From Begonia masoniana (Eukaryota > Streptophyta > Magnoliopsida > Cucurbitales > Begoniaceae), in contig CM039511.1 in the NCBI GenBank assembly GCA_022432975.1, forward strand, positions 25,597,153 through 25,661,152: DNA of 64,000 nt. The letters run 5' to 3'. Below, one piece after another: positions 1 through 10,301 of this stretch; the first letter of the stretch is position 1; each line of letters starts with the position of its first letter. The notes under the pieces are model-generated. The model searched no databases and was not told the origin of the DNA. It saw only the letters and a list, made by a program, of their open reading frames with translations. A program made the translations under genes and the position numbers.

Positions 1-1885
1 GCATCTAAAGTCGGTTTAGGTTGTGTTCTGATGCAAGAGGGTAAAGTTATAGCGTATGCTTCTAGGCAGCTAAAGAGTTACGAGCAAAATTACCCCACTC
101 ACGATCTAGAATTAGCTGCCGTTGTTTTTTGCCTTGAAGATTTGGAGGCACTATTTATATGGACAGCAATGTGAGGTGTTTTCTGACCATAAAAGTCTAA
201 AGTACCTCTTCACACAGAAAGAATTGAACATGAGACAGAGACGTTGGTTGGAGTATGTCAAGGATTACGATTTTGAGATCAAGTATCACCCCGGGAAGGC
301 TAACTCTGTAGCTGATGCGTTGAGTAGGATGTCAACAACAATGCAGCCCGTGGTTTCAACCATGTCTATACCCTTAAGAACAGAAGTTCAGAAATTCGAC
401 TTGGAGATAGTTCCAGAGTTATCAGTTTTGCTCGCTGAGTTAACTATTCAACCAACAATTTTGGAAAAGATCAAGGATGCACAACAGAAGGATTCAGTGG
501 GAAATATCAACATGATGGATAAGTTGAAGGACACCACCTCCGAGTTCAGTCTCTCAAAGGATGGGATCCTGAGGTTTAGAAATCGGTGGTGCATTCCTAA
601 TGATGCGGGTTTGCGTAAGTTGATCTTAGCTGAGGCGCACTCCTCTTCCTTTTCTGTACATCCTGGCTGCACCAAGATGTACCGAGACCTGAAGTTACAG
701 TACTGGTGGCCTAACCTAAAAAGGGATGTTGCTAAGTATGTAGAGTCCTGTTTAGTATGCCAACAAGTCAAGGCCGAGCACCAGCGTCCAGGAGGTACTC
801 TTCAGCCGTTGCCTATTCCCGAGTGGAAGTGGGAACACATAGCTATGGATTTCGTTGTAGGACTACCTAAGACGACAAAAGGACATGACTGTATTTGGGT
901 TGTGGTGGATAGACTGACGAAATCAGCCCATTTCTCACCTGTAAGGACCACCTATACGATGGACCAATTTGCTGATCTTTATGTTCAGGAAATTATTAGG
1001 TTGGATGGGATCCCGGTATCTATTGTTTCTGACCGTGACCCCAGGTTCACCTCTCGATTCTGGAAAAGTTTGCAAGGTACATTAGGTACAAAGTTATCTT
1101 TCAGCACAGCTTTTCACCCACAGACCGATGGCCAATCAGAAAGGACGATTCAAATACTCGAAGATATGTTGAGAGCATGTGTACTTGACTTTCAGACAAC
1201 TTGGAGTAGACATTTACCGCTAGTTGAATTCTCCTACAATAACAGTTATCAGTCCACCATCGGTATGGCACCATATGAAGCTCTGTATGGTAGGAAATGT
1301 AGGTCACCTCTTTATTAGGACGAGGTTGGTGAAACAAAACTTCTTGGACTCGATATTCTGCAGCAAATGTCAGATAAGATTGCAACTATTCGGAAAAGAA
1401 TGATGACTGCACAAAGCCGGCAGAAGTGTTATGCAGATCGAAGGAGAAGGGAACTCGAGTTTGCAGTAGGAGATGAAGTATTCTTAAAGGTGTCACCATT
1501 TAAAGGAGTCTTAAGATTTGGCAAGAAGGGAAAACTTAATCCGAGATTTATTGGATCCTTCGCTGTCTTGGCAAAAGTTGGAAGTACAGCTTACAGACTG
1601 CAACTGCCTCCATCATTGGATAAAGTTCATAATGTCTTCCATGTGTCAATGTTAAGGAAGTGTATGCGTGATCCGATGCAGGTCATCCAGCCATCAGATA
1701 TTGGTTTAGAGCCGACACTGGAGTATGAAGAGAAACCAATACAGATTTTGGAATATGCAGTCAAGACTCTGAGAAACAAAGAGATTCCATTGGTGAAAGT
1801 TTTATGGACAAATCACGGCATTGAAGAAGCCACATGGGAAAGACAGCAGGAGATGTTGGACAAATATCCTAAGTTATTTGCTTGA
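1..1885 (+). pseudogene. Ty3/gypsy chromovirus pol, 3' part (RNase H, integrase, chromodomain-like tail)
   Basis: This is the end of a retrotransposon polyprotein that degraded the RNA template and inserted the cDNA. In order: RNase H (about 1-300, [20 protein letters not shown]), an HHCC zinc-binding region (about 630-790, ending CLVCQQ), the integrase core (about 840-1180, with the acids of MDFVVG, SDRDPRF and DGQSERT all present), a GPF-like region (about 1530-1680, FHVSMLRKC) and a chromodomain-like tail (about 1740-1885, EEATWERQQ). The order fits the Tekay/Del chromoviruses. There are two breaks: an extra T in a T-run near 123-128 shifts the frame inside RNase H, and a TAG at 1316-1318 sits where relatives have Trp. 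After that stop the same frame runs on to 1885. Protease and RT lie outside the window. The family is secure; the lineage is inferred. Confidence 0.93.
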
Positions 1886-1913
1886 GCAATTTTCGAGGAC
1901 GAAAATTTTGTTT

Positions 1914-1926
1914 AAGGAGGGGTGGA
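1914..1926 (+). other. Polypurine tract (PPT)
   Basis: AAGGAGGGGTGGA lies directly against the TG of the 3' LTR and just downstream of the pol stop. This is where plus-strand DNA synthesis is primed in LTR retrotransposons. Confidence 0.85.
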
Positions 1927-2087
1927 TGTAACACCCGACATTTCGGCCAGGTGATTTTCTGACCATTTTCATTGTCACCCTCTTATTTAACCTTTATGAT
2001 TTAAAATTTAATGTTAAGACAAATTATTACAAGTTAAGTAAAACTAGGTTGGGTGGCAGTTTTGTAAATTAAAATCGATGGATTTAG

Positions 2088-2095
2088 TATAAATA
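2088..2095 (+). promoter_or_regulatory. LTR TATA box
   Basis: TATAAATA, followed by AGGAAATGG, lies about 160 bp into the LTR, the usual place for the core promoter. I infer transcription starts about 30 bp downstream. Confidence 0.6.
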
Positions 2096-2902
2096 GGAAA
2101 TGGAAACCTTTAAATCTCATTTATTGCCACTGTAGCCGACATTCCCTCTCGGCGATTTCTTCTCTTCCAAGTTCTTGCTCTCGGCTACCAGAACTTTCCT
2201 CTGCCGATGACCGGTTTCGAGCTTGCTTTTCTCTGCAAATCCACACCCGAGGTATGAAATGGACAATGTAGTCATTCATTAGTAAATAGAGCTCTGTTTT
2301 CAGCTCGGCACTGAGTTCGGATTTTTAGCAGTGGCCGAGCAGGTTGTGATTTTCTTAATCTGAGAGTAGAAATGTCATCCCGAATCGATTCTGAGTATTT
2401 AAGTAACCAACTCGGATTTAATCAATGGTAAAACCTGTCCACCTAGTTTCGGATTTCAGACTGCAGTGTGTCAAACAGAGGAATCGGAATGACTTTAGCT
2501 ATTAGATCCTAGGATGGTTTATGATTAGGACTACTAGGACTTTGTTTTAACTACTGTAATGTACATGTTTTAGGTGAAGAAGTTAAAGAAAGGAAGCTCG
2601 GATTGCTAAGGAATCCAGGTAAGTGAATGTGTTAAGATTTCCGGCCACTAGGGCCCTACACCGCAAGGGTATTAGGAAATCACTGAAATGTTAACTTGTT
2701 GACTATGATTTGTTATTTCCACGACATGAAGAAGTTGTGTAAGTAAATGTAAAGTTACAGGATGTTCTACTTGTCCTTATGGTATGACTTTTCTCTGTGA
2801 ACCTCATGTCTATGCATTATGCCCACGCTTATGATTAAGTAGAGAACATGAAAAGTAAATGTAACCATAATTAAGTGCAGAACGGGGAAAAGACTATGCT
2901 AT

Positions 2903-3035
2903 GTATGACTCGCGAATTCTCCCACTGGTGGAGGCCGAGTAATGATATGTATGACTCGCGAAATCTCCCACTGGTTGAGGCCGAGTAATGATATGTATGG
3001 CTCGCGAATTTTCCCACTGGGGAGGCCGAGTGATG
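2903..3035 (+). repeat. Tandem repeat, 46-bp unit, about 3 copies
   Basis: Units begin at 2903, 2949 and 2995 and share GACTCGCGAA, TCCCACTGG and GGCCGAGT. The array lies inside the putative LTR intron, between the two complementary arms. Confidence 0.85.
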
Positions 3036-3635
3036 TATCATGGTTGCCGCGATAGGAAAATGATTATGCATGACTGCCGCGATAGGCAAATGACTATGTA
3101 CCCCTGTCTTCCTCCCTCGTTCCCTGCCTTAATACATGTTATGTAAATGATAAAGATGAACATGAATGAAGAATGGTTTACGAATTATGTCTCTTTAAAT
3201 TGTATATTCATGTATATCTGTCAGCATGCATTCCTTACTAAGCATTAGGCTTATAGTTAAACCTTATGGTGTAGGTGAAGAAGGTTCAGGTGAGGATGTT
3301 ATGTGCAAAGAGGACGCTTAAGGCTGGTTGCTGGAGGATGCTCAAGGTGACAGTGCGGGGCTGGAGAGGCGATTTATGACCCCTGGTTTAAACTCTCATG
3401 TTACAGTAAGTTAAAGGATATGGTAGATTAAGTAGGATGAGATTATTTTAAAACGTTGAGTTTGAAACCGTCTAGTGGATCACTGAGTCAGGGAATGGTT
3501 ATATAGATTTATGAATGATCTGTTGCTTAAGTCTTCAGCTATATGCATTTGGACGAGTTGTGTTTTCTTCCAGTTGAAAGGAGTCCTTTGATGTTTTAGT
3601 GTTCTCTACCGTAAGACGGAAGCTGGATGAGGCAA

Positions 3636-3830
3636 TCTTCCGGCTGACGTCATCGGCAAATGCCGAATGTTAGAGTTTGATGGTTTAGTCTTCCGGCTGA
3701 CGTCATCGGCAGATGCCGAAGGATAATTGTTTGATGGTTTAGTCTTCCGGCTGACGTCATCGGCAGATGCCGAAGGATAATTGTTTGATGGTTTAGTCTT
3801 CCGGATGACGTCACCGGAAGATGAAGAAAA
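3636..3830 (+). repeat. Tandem repeat, about 54-bp unit, carrying TGACGTCA
   Basis: Four copies of the palindrome TGACGTCA sit at 3645, 3698, 3752 and 3806, each within CTTCCGG(C/A)TGACGTCA. TGACGTCA is a classic bZIP-factor binding palindrome. The array is downstream of the putative intron, in the 3' part of the LTR. Confidence 0.85.
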
Positions 3831-4290
3831 TGTGTTTTGTCGATTAGCGACCGGATGATGTTTTAATTTAGCACGCGAGACCCACGTGTTCACCGGAAGA
3901 TGAAAAATGTGTTTTGTCGATTAGCGACCGGATGATGTTTTAATTTAGCACGTGAGACCCACGTGTTCACCGGAAGATGAAAAATGTGTTTTGTCGATTA
4001 GCGACCGGATGATGTTTTAATTTAGCACGCGAGACTCACGTGTTCACGGAAGATGAAAAATGTGTTTTGTCGATTAGCGACCGGATGATGTTTTAATTTA
4101 GCACGCGAGACTCACGTGTTCACCGGAAGATGAAGAAAATGTGTTTTGTCGATTAGCGACCGGATGATGTTTTAATTTAGCACGTGAGACCCACGTGTTC
4201 ACCGGAAGATGAAGAAATGTGTTTTGTCGATTAGCGACCGGATGATGATGTTTTAATTTAGCACGCGAGACCCACGTGTCCACCGGAAGA
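3812..4290 (+). repeat. Tandem repeat, about 79-bp unit, 6 copies
   Basis: Each unit runs CCGGAAGATGAA, TGTGTTTTGTCGATTAGCGA, GGATGATGTTTTAATTTAGC and CACGTGTTCACC. Starts are near 3814, 3893, 3971, 4047, 4124 and 4202, with a last partial copy at 4281. Small indels (for example GATGATGATG in the last unit) separate the copies. Confidence 0.88.
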
Positions 4291-4699
4291 TGTCTCCTTT
4301 TAGGTGACGTTAAGCGAGTCACGCGTAATGCACGTGATGACCGGACGACTAAATTTCTGAGGGCTGTCAACGCATGCAACCCATGCAAACCCGAGTGGTA
4401 TTATGTTAAGAGAATTGAGGATACCTCCTCTTTTCCCGGAATTGTCAAGAAACCAATGACCGAGTCTAGTCGCTCGACTCTGTGAAAGTTTGAGCCGACG
4501 AGGCGTGGGAAGTCGGGCACGAGAGGGTTCGTTTTCCTTAATGGTTCTGCGTCTCTATTACCAGTTTAAAAAAAATATATATATGTATAATGTGGAAGTT
4601 TGTTGTGAGATAGTAAGTGAATGTAATAATAGTAAAAGTCAGGCAAACGGTTAATGAAAGTATATGAGTACGTGACGGCTCCTGGCCGGGGTCGTTACA

Positions 4700-5002
4700 A
4701 TAACGCCCGGATTTTTGAGTTTTCAGGTTTCCGCTATATAAGGGTATTTTATAAATATAGTAAATTAAGTCTGTTTTATGAACGAGAAGTTTTGTTAGAA
4801 CCCTAGGATAAATTAGAATATTTGGTGGAATAAGAAAATTTCGGAGAAACCAAATCGTTAGACGAAATAACGAATTATGTAGAGAATTAGGTGAGGGGAA
4901 AACTTGTAATTATGAAGTAAAATTTTAATTAAAACACAAAATTTCCTCCCCCGTTGTGCAATTACACGATTTCTCAAGAAAGCCCCCCTCCCCCTTGGCG
5001 AT
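4700..5002 (+). mobile_element. 5' fragment of an older LTR
   Basis: The sequence after ATAAC matches the start of the solo LTR at 38628 (CCCGG/AG, GGTTTCCGCT, AAATTA.GTCTGTTTTA). It lost its first bases to the upstream insertion and is cut off at 5002 by the next LTR. I do not find the rest of it in the window. Confidence 0.75.
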
Positions 5003-7703
5003 TGTAACACCCAGGAATTTTTCTCTAACATGAATTGCCTTAGATTTAATTAGGTTATAAGAGCCTAATATTGATCTTAGAATTATCCTAAGCCATTGTG
5101 TTAGAAAGAAATGGTTGGAGAGAAAACAAGAGATTGAGGAGGTGGTTAGGTGAAATTGTTGTTTTTTTATGAAAAGATGGGAAATAGAAAAGAAGGAGAG
5201 GGAAAGGAGGAGGGTCTTCCACGTTGGAAAAGAGAATATGAAGGGATAGGGTTGGTTTTATAAATAACATTTGTTTGGTGGTAAAATTTTAGTAAGGAAA
5301 AATTGGAGTTTAAAAAAGTAGAAGGTGAAGGAGTAAAAGACAAGTTCCATTGTCTTCTCCTTCCTCCCCCTTCGTGGCAGCCATGGTAGAGCTTCCCCTT
5401 CCTCCTTTCTTAAAATTTCATCAAAGATTAAGGTTAGTTTTGATGGGTTTTGGTGATTTATGCATACCTTGGTGATTTTATACAATTGTAGTGTGTTTTT
5501 GGGTGGGTTTTGGTAGAGTTTGGGAAACCATAATGGGGTATTTTGAAAATCCCCTTTCTTTCATGAGTTTTTCTTGATATTTGGTGGTTTAGACCTTAGA
5601 TAGGGTGGTTTAGGTTGATAGTATAGATAGATTAGAGATTTGGTTGATTTTGTGAGAAAATTGGTTTTGGAACAAAGTGTTGCTGGTTCTGTTTTTGTGG
5701 AACCTGATCGGTCATGTTGTTTGGTTAGTAAAATAAATTGTGGCATTGGATAGTAGTCATGTAGAGGTTTACGAAATAGGTAAGATTGTTCAAATCCGAT
5801 GAAAAACGAGTAAGTTATGATCGATTGAAGTTTGGACCGTGAAAAAGGGCAGGGGGGGGATTTCGGGATTTTGGTGTAATGCTTTAGAATTGGATTAGTT
5901 TGTTGCTACGATTTGAGTATGTATCCCTTAAATTAATTTTATGGTTTCTAAGTAAATTTCATGAATGTGTTAGGTTAACGAATAAGCAATTGACGGCCAA
6001 AGAGAGTAAGTACATTACGGAGATCCAGATAAGTAGAGGATGTTTATGTTTTGCCTTCGGGCCTACACCATTGAACGGTAGGGTTGTTTGATTGTTTGTT
6101 TGTTGAGTTGTGTTGTGGTTGAGCATTTGTGTGGGGATGCATCATGGTTTTTGAACTACGAAAAATGAGTTTTTAGCATGTTTTGAAATGTGAGCACGAA
6201 ACGTAAAAAGATAAGAAGATTTGTAACGTGGTCTCGAGTGGAGCCGTCTCGTTGAGAGATGTACACGTGGTGCAATCGAGCCCAATGTATTGGGTGGATC
6301 GTAGTCACGTGGCGGTGTGTGACACCGCACGATCCGGCCCAATGTAGTGGGTGGGTCGTTACTTAGTGCTGGGGTGTAGCACCTTGAGAGAGTCTCTACG
6401 AGAGATGCAACGCTGAAAATATGTAAGATGTCGTGAGTATGAACGCCTTGTCGTTAATGTGCGAGAGAAAGCACTAGAGGGTTCTATGATCGATGTGGGA
6501 CGAGATCGTATATGGTCATCCAATGGGCGGGGCCCAGATGTGTGCCTCTGATCTTGCTCTGCTGGGTCAAGGTGTGGCCATCCTAGATGGTTATAGGATG
6601 GGTGCCTACTTGATCCACACGGCTAAGTGAAAGATTAATGAAACGAAAACAAAACGAGAACAACAGAGTGTGTAGAAACTGCATGTGTTAGGGGTTGAGT
6701 ATGCATTCTTTTTAAATTCATTATTCCCTACTTGCTAAGCATTAGGCTTACGTTTTGTATTATATGGTGTAGGTGACGAGCAATCAGGTGAGATCTATGA
6801 GTAAGGCCAGGGTTAGAATTCAGTTGGCGACGCATTTTGTATGCCGGTGCGGGCAGCTTGTTGGGGCGCCTTGACTATGGATTGAGATGTGGGTTTTGGT
6901 AGGTCTTTGAGGAAATTTTGGATTTTAAATAGGTTAGGATACTTGAACCTTTTGGTGTGTATTTGTGGGATTTTGTTGTATAATGGGTTGTTTTCAGGTT
7001 TTGGTTTTTAAACAATCAACCGTTGTGCTGCTCGAATTTTTAAAAAGAAAAGTGTTCATTTTCACCAATTTTTACGCTTCCGTTTACATTTTCAAGTCAT
7101 GTTTTTGGGGTTTTAATGTGTCGAGGGGTGGAAAATATTGGGAGGTGGTTTAGGCATGTTTTTAGGTGAAATGTAGGGGTGAGAATTGAAAAAAATTAGA
7201 AAAGGTGGAAAAAAAAGTCGAGGGAGGCGCGCTGGTGCCAGGCTGGAGGCTCGCAGGCGCAGAAGCTAGTGCGGTGCGCGCTGCTGGGGCACGCGTAACT
7301 CCTAGCGCCGATCGATCGGGTGCAATAGGGACATTGCTGATTGATCGGCGCAAAGCACCGATCGATCACCCCTGGTGAGCAAGGCTGCACGCGCGGTTCG
7401 CGCAGCTACAATGGAAGGGGCGCACGCTACCTGGGCGACGCACGCGTTGAGCACGCGCGGGGCACTCTTGTGGCCCAACAGATTTTTTTTTTAAAAATTT
7501 TTTATTTTTGAATATGTTTTAACCTGATCTTTTTCGACGTCTTTTGTACATATTTTACAAATGTTTTCTACTTATTTTCAAGTATTTGAAAAACCCAAAA
7601 ACTGAGACAAAATTTTATCGAAAAATTATTTAATCATCGTTTAATGATTTATAAGAGCGAGCAAAGTAGTGACCCGAGTCTAGAGAAAACCTGGGGCGTT
7701 ACA
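5003..7703 (+). mobile_element. 5' LTR of element B
   Basis: The LTR runs from TGTAACACCC to GGGGCGTTACA and is followed 3 bp later by a primer-binding site, which proves it is the 5' copy. A TATAAATAA near 5258 may be the TATA box. CCTACACCAT (6062-6071) pairs perfectly with ATGGTGTAGG (6764-6773). A GTAAGT at 6006 and a mutated donor (CCAGATAAGT, about 6025-6034) lie just upstream. Near the 3' end (about 7300-7370) are CGATCGATCG-type palindromes. The matching 3' copy begins at 16787 and is cut short. Confidence 0.9.
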
Positions 7704-7706
7704 AGT

Positions 7707-7719
7707 TGGTATTAGAGCC
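7707..7719 (+). other. Primer-binding site of element B (tRNA-Met type)
   Basis: TGGTATTAGAGCC differs at one base from TGGTATCAGAGCC, the complement of the 3' end of plant initiator tRNA-Met. It lies 3 bp after the 5' LTR. Confidence 0.85.
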
Positions 7720-7752
7720 TAATGGTCAAGTTGTTCAAAGGATTACCCAACA

Positions 7753-10301
7753 ATGTCGGCCGCTATGCAAGGTGCTTCACCAACTGTAAGTATTTCTTTT
7801 AATTTAGTTAGCTTATGCCTAAAATTTGACCGCATTAACCTTGATCAGGAATAGAAATGAGGTTGTATGAGTTGATGGTTATGAGAATACGAATATTTAT
7901 AATTTTGTTACTAATAGAGGATCATAACTTAGGAAGTATAAGATGGAAATAGATAGAAGCTAGATGCAAACGACCTAGGCCCCTGACCTTAAATGGATAG
8001 TCTTCGGATTTCACTTGTGCTGAGAAGTGAATATAGAAGATTGAGTGTATGTTTGAGTATGTTATGAGAGAAGAGAGTGAGAAGGTGTTTTGTGCAGTGT
8101 TCCATCTGAAGAAGGACGTTGGTTTTTGGTGGAATATTGTTAGGACTCCAGCAAGTGCAAAAGTAATGACATGGGAAAGATTTAAGGCCCCTTGTTGTGA
8201 TTAGTACTTTAGCCGAACGATCTAAACTGATAAGATGAAAGAGTTTGCTCCACCGCAACAAAGTTGATCGGTGGCCAAGGATTGAAGTTGGAGGTCTTCA
8301 AAGGAGTGAGGACAGCGGGCATTAATGATATGCTGTGCCACAAGGTTGTAGCAAGAGCCAAAACTAGATGATATGGAGATGAAAAAGTAATGATAAAGAG
8401 AACCGCCAAGGGAATTCTCCAAGGAAATCACATCTTAGCAGAGTAATGAAGATCAACTACAACCTCAAAGTTTAAAAAGGGTGAGTAGCAGTAAGATTAG
8501 TCAGGAAAGGGGGAAGTGTACCCGATGGTGTGTATAGCTTCCTCAATGCCCAACCAGTAAGGAGTTTTGTGGTGGTGCGTGCAAGGCAAGATCGGACCGA
8601 TATTTTATGGTAATGGAAAAGGTCATATCTCTACGGACTGCCCAACGCTAAATTAGAGAAACTGCAAGAGTAGCGCCAAGGATGTTATATAGCAGTGAAT
8701 TGAAGTAGGCTTGAGGACTTGGGGAGGCGAAGAGATTCGGATTTAGAATGTAAACTTAGTAGTGACAAGTTTGCGAACTGGAACATTGTTGTATGAATCT
8801 TCATGAGGAAGCCAAGAAGAGTGGTCAAGACCTGATTAGGAGGAACAAAAGATGGTTGGTTAGAAACCTTGAAGGAAGATTTAAGAAATCCTTTGTGCGT
8901 ATAGATATTATTAGGAGTAAGGGAGTCTGTGGGAACAATCGTGAGTAAAGGTGGCTTTAGGGATAAGTGAAGGAAAGAAAAGATAATAATATAAACGTGA
9001 GTAACATCACTCGATTGAGAAGGTTTTAAGGATTTGAGACAACTATAGGTATTCTGTGGGGGAGGAAATTGGATGAACTTTATGCGAGAAAAAACCTAGA
9101 GAGAAGCCTAAGTTTGTGAATTTTGTAAGTTTAATTGATAGTCGAGTAAAGTGAAGTCAACAATTGTAGGGATTATTGGGTGCTAGAATGTATAGTTTAG
9201 AATGACCCAAATTAGAGTTATAGAGAGTTGACAATCCTTGATGAATGCTCGAGATTATAGTTGTTGAGATTAAGAGCAATGAATGCAGCTATGAGGACTA
9301 TTTTGGAGTGAATGGAAAAAGAAATCCTCATTGAAGAACCATTGAAAGAGTAAATTTTGGGGATATTGAATTAGGAGAGTGAAAAACTGAACAAAGAGTT
9401 GTATTCAATGAATACACAAGTGGTTGAGTATTAGAGTACGTGGTTAGAGTGATTAGAAAATTGGAGACCAAGGAGTTGTCAACACCCGGTAGATGATTAA
9501 GGCTATAAGGGAATTGAAGTGGGTGTTGCAGGCATAGTTATGAGAAAAATATTGAAGTGTGTAATTAGGGGAATATAGTTTTGGAGATATAAGTTCAGAA
9601 TAGATATAAAAACCGAATTTTTGCAGACGCGTTCTTAAACCGTTAGACTTTAACTTGCTACCGAAGAACGGAGGGATTTAGATGACCGAAGGAATGTTGG
9701 GAACGTTACGTTTGAGTGTATACTGGAGTTAATAATAAGGGTATAAACTAGAAGGAATATGCATGAAGATTAGTGGAAGGCCTTTGTGAGGAGATTGATA
9801 TACTGTATATTCGAGTGAAAAGCTAGCGAGTGAGTTGCTGATAAAGAGGAATGAAGTAAAGATTCAGTTACAAGAATAACGGGTTGACAGGAGGTTTCGT
9901 AAGTGATTGGTGATGGGATAGAATATTATGGTAAAAAGGTGAGTATGTGGAAGAGACGAATTAGGATAGGTCGGGAAAAAGAACTGGGTATAATGAAAGG
10001 TAAAAAGAGGAAATTGTAATTGATGAAAATTGAAGAGAAATGATGCTAAGGCGAAGTAGGATTAACGAAAATATGTCGAGACATAATTGGAAATTGTATC
10101 GTAAGAAAGTTATATGATGAGAGAAGTGATTAAAGGAAATTGAAGAAGAGGAATGATAACAGGGGGGGGAAGTAAGTAGATGCCGAGTTATAATCAGGAA
10201 GTGAGAAGATCCGAAGATGCGTAATGTTAGGAAAAATGAACGGGTTATTCAGCATTACCAACTTGGAGTATAGGGATTGATGAGGAGTATAATGAAAATA
10301 C
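7753..10301 (+). pseudogene. Element B gag and internal region, heavily decayed
   Basis: An ATG at 7753 (MSAAMQGAS) is a possible gag start. Around 8040-8215 a frame still reads FCAVFHLKKDVGFWW and TWERFKAPC, the capsid pattern of Tekay-type Gag (hydrophobic FWW core). About 8610-8645 still encodes HISTDCP, the end of a CCHC zinc knuckle whose first two Cys codons are gone. From 8700 to 10301 I find only scattered short frames with many stops; the plus strand looks purine-rich. Protease, RT and most of integrase are unrecognisable or deleted. The element end reappears at 12741-12795 and 16626-16786 beyond two LTR insertions. The B identity follows from the flanking LTRs and PBS. Confidence 0.7.

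Larger units (their letters stand above)
1927..4699 (+). mobile_element. 3' LTR of the leftmost gypsy element
   Basis: This 2.77-kb LTR starts TGTAACACCC and ends GGTCGTTACA. The flank ATAAC (4700-4704) could be its target duplication, but the 5' end is off the window. A TATA box is at 2088-2095. A putative 45-nt exon (2574-2618) is bounded by TTTTAG|GTGAAG and CCAG|GTAAGTG. CCTACACC at 2655-2662 can pair with GGTGTAGG at 3268-3275, where the next putative acceptor lies. Three unrelated tandem arrays fill the middle and 3' part. It interrupts an older LTR that resumes at 4700. Confidence 0.9.

Noticed and set aside
5900..6091. Small frames in the element B LTR and other short frames (60-90 codons)
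   Set aside because: Not conserved between the 5' and 3' LTR copies and lacking any domain.
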